64,000 nt of DNA from Azolla pinnata (Eukaryota > Streptophyta > Polypodiopsida > Salviniales > Salviniaceae): assembly GCA_037176905.1 (NCBI GenBank), contig JBBBWG010011446.1, positions 24,033 through 88,032 on the forward strand. The letters are read 5' to 3'. Shown piece after piece: positions 63,365 to 64,000 of the stretch. How positions within the stretch are numbered: position 1 is the first letter of the stretch; every line of letters begins with the position of its first letter. Below the pieces are notes generated by a model. It had not been told where the DNA came from and did not search any database. It saw only the letters and a list, made by a program, of their open reading frames with translations. The position numbers and the translations under genes are program-made.

Positions 63365-64000
63365 CACTACAAGGTAATTGTCAGTTTGCCGCGAGATTTG
63401 CCGCGAAATTTGTTTTGCAGAAAAGTCAGAAAAAGTCGCGGCAAACTCGCGGTAAATGACATTCTGTTTTACCGCGAAATTTTGTCATGACTTTGTCGCG
63501 ACTTTGCCGCGAGTTTTGCTTCGAATTTAGCGCCAATTTACCGCGAATTTACTGCAAATTTTACCGCGAATTTACTGCAAATTTTACCGCGAATTTACCG
63601 CGAGTATATACGCGGGTATTTCTGTGCATATATACGCGAGTATTTCTACGCGTATATATGCGGGTATATACGCAAATTTACCGCATCTATTTCCACTTAT
63701 ATATACATAAAATTGAATTAAAACATATTTATATTGAAAAAAAAACTTCGTTTTATTCTTTTTTATATATATTTTTTGTTCTCAATTTAAGAATATATAT
63801 ATATATCTTCAAAAGCTTCTTCATTTTAAAAAGTTGTTCCATTCCAAGAAGCTTCTTCTATTTAGAACTTATAAGATGGATGAGAAAGTGAAGCCCTCTA
63901 TTTATACAAGATGTCTGTTTGTGACTATTCATGTGAGATATTTTCACATCTTACTTGTCTGTTTCCTCCTGTATACATCGATTTATCTGGATATACATAT
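63365..64000. mobile_element. Probable terminus of a CACTA (En/Spm) DNA transposon, running off the window
   Basis: CACTACAAGGTAATTG at 63365 fits the CACTA-family terminal motif. The next 300 bp are crowded with short subterminal motifs in both orientations: TTGCCGCGA and its complement TCGCGGCAA, TTTACCGCGAA, and ACGCGAGTAT/ACGCGTATAT. That terminal motif plus a subterminal repeat array is typical of En/Spm elements. No transposase is visible, and the second end lies outside the window if it exists. The open frame at 63487-63891 is made of the repeats and is not a gene. Confidence 0.55.

Noticed and set aside
63487-63891. 134-codon ORF at the right end
   Set aside because: It consists of the CACTA subterminal motifs and AT-rich sequence, with no transposase motif.

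Overview
The window is nuclear DNA of a land plant. Genes are split by spliceosomal introns (GT-AG, plus one apparent GC-AG). Arrays of the plant telomere-type unit CCCTAAA lie inside introns and spacers. The proteins are plant types: a GH9 endoglucanase, NAD-dependent glutamate dehydrogenase, a plant-type long-chain acyl-CoA synthetase, a pentatricopeptide-repeat protein, a WAV2-like hydrolase and an ATL-like RING-H2 protein. Moderate introns, very many micro- and minisatellites and a scarcity of recognisable transposon proteins do not fix the species. A non-seed land plant is possible, but this is only a guess. All coordinates come from reading the sequence by eye and checking splice sites, phase and family conservation; nothing was aligned by software.

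Layout. 1-2.5 kb: low-complexity spacer with G-boxes. 2.5-6.5 kb (+): eight-exon secreted GH9 endoglucanase with minisatellites in introns 1 and 3. 6.6-7.15 kb: minisatellite. 8.4-11.3 kb (+): three-exon gene for an unrecognised, probably nuclear protein. 13.2-16.5 kb (-): eight-exon glutamate dehydrogenase (411 aa). 17.6-18.3 kb: tight array of ACGT (bZIP) sites followed by a TATA box and a small ORF. 21.6-28.1 kb (-): 18-exon long-chain acyl-CoA synthetase (672 aa). 30.6-33.5 kb (+): secreted thioredoxin-fold protein. 34.9-37.0 kb (-): intronless PPR protein. 38.3-39.8 kb: microsatellites. 39.8-43.8 kb (+): TBC1D5-like Rab GAP. 44.8-48.2 kb (-): WAV2/ABHD13-like hydrolase. 48.4-49.4 kb: 231-bp tandem repeat related to a segment inside a GDH intron. 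51.7-55.8 kb (+): ten-exon gene for a membrane protein joining a large lumenal region with an EGF-like module to a RING-H2 domain. 57.9-58.4 kb (-): small protein resembling the At1g80180 MAPK-kinase-substrate family. 59.9-64 kb: AT-rich repeat land ending in what looks like one terminus of a CACTA DNA transposon.

The genes are independent transcription units with ordinary housekeeping, cell-wall, lipid, nitrogen and membrane-traffic roles, and I see no operon or biosynthetic cluster. The most unusual items are the EGF-TM-RING protein, the five-copy CCACGTCATC array next to three G-boxes, the dispersed tandem-repeat family, and intronic minisatellites that abut splice sites. I did not find a clearly new multi-gene system.
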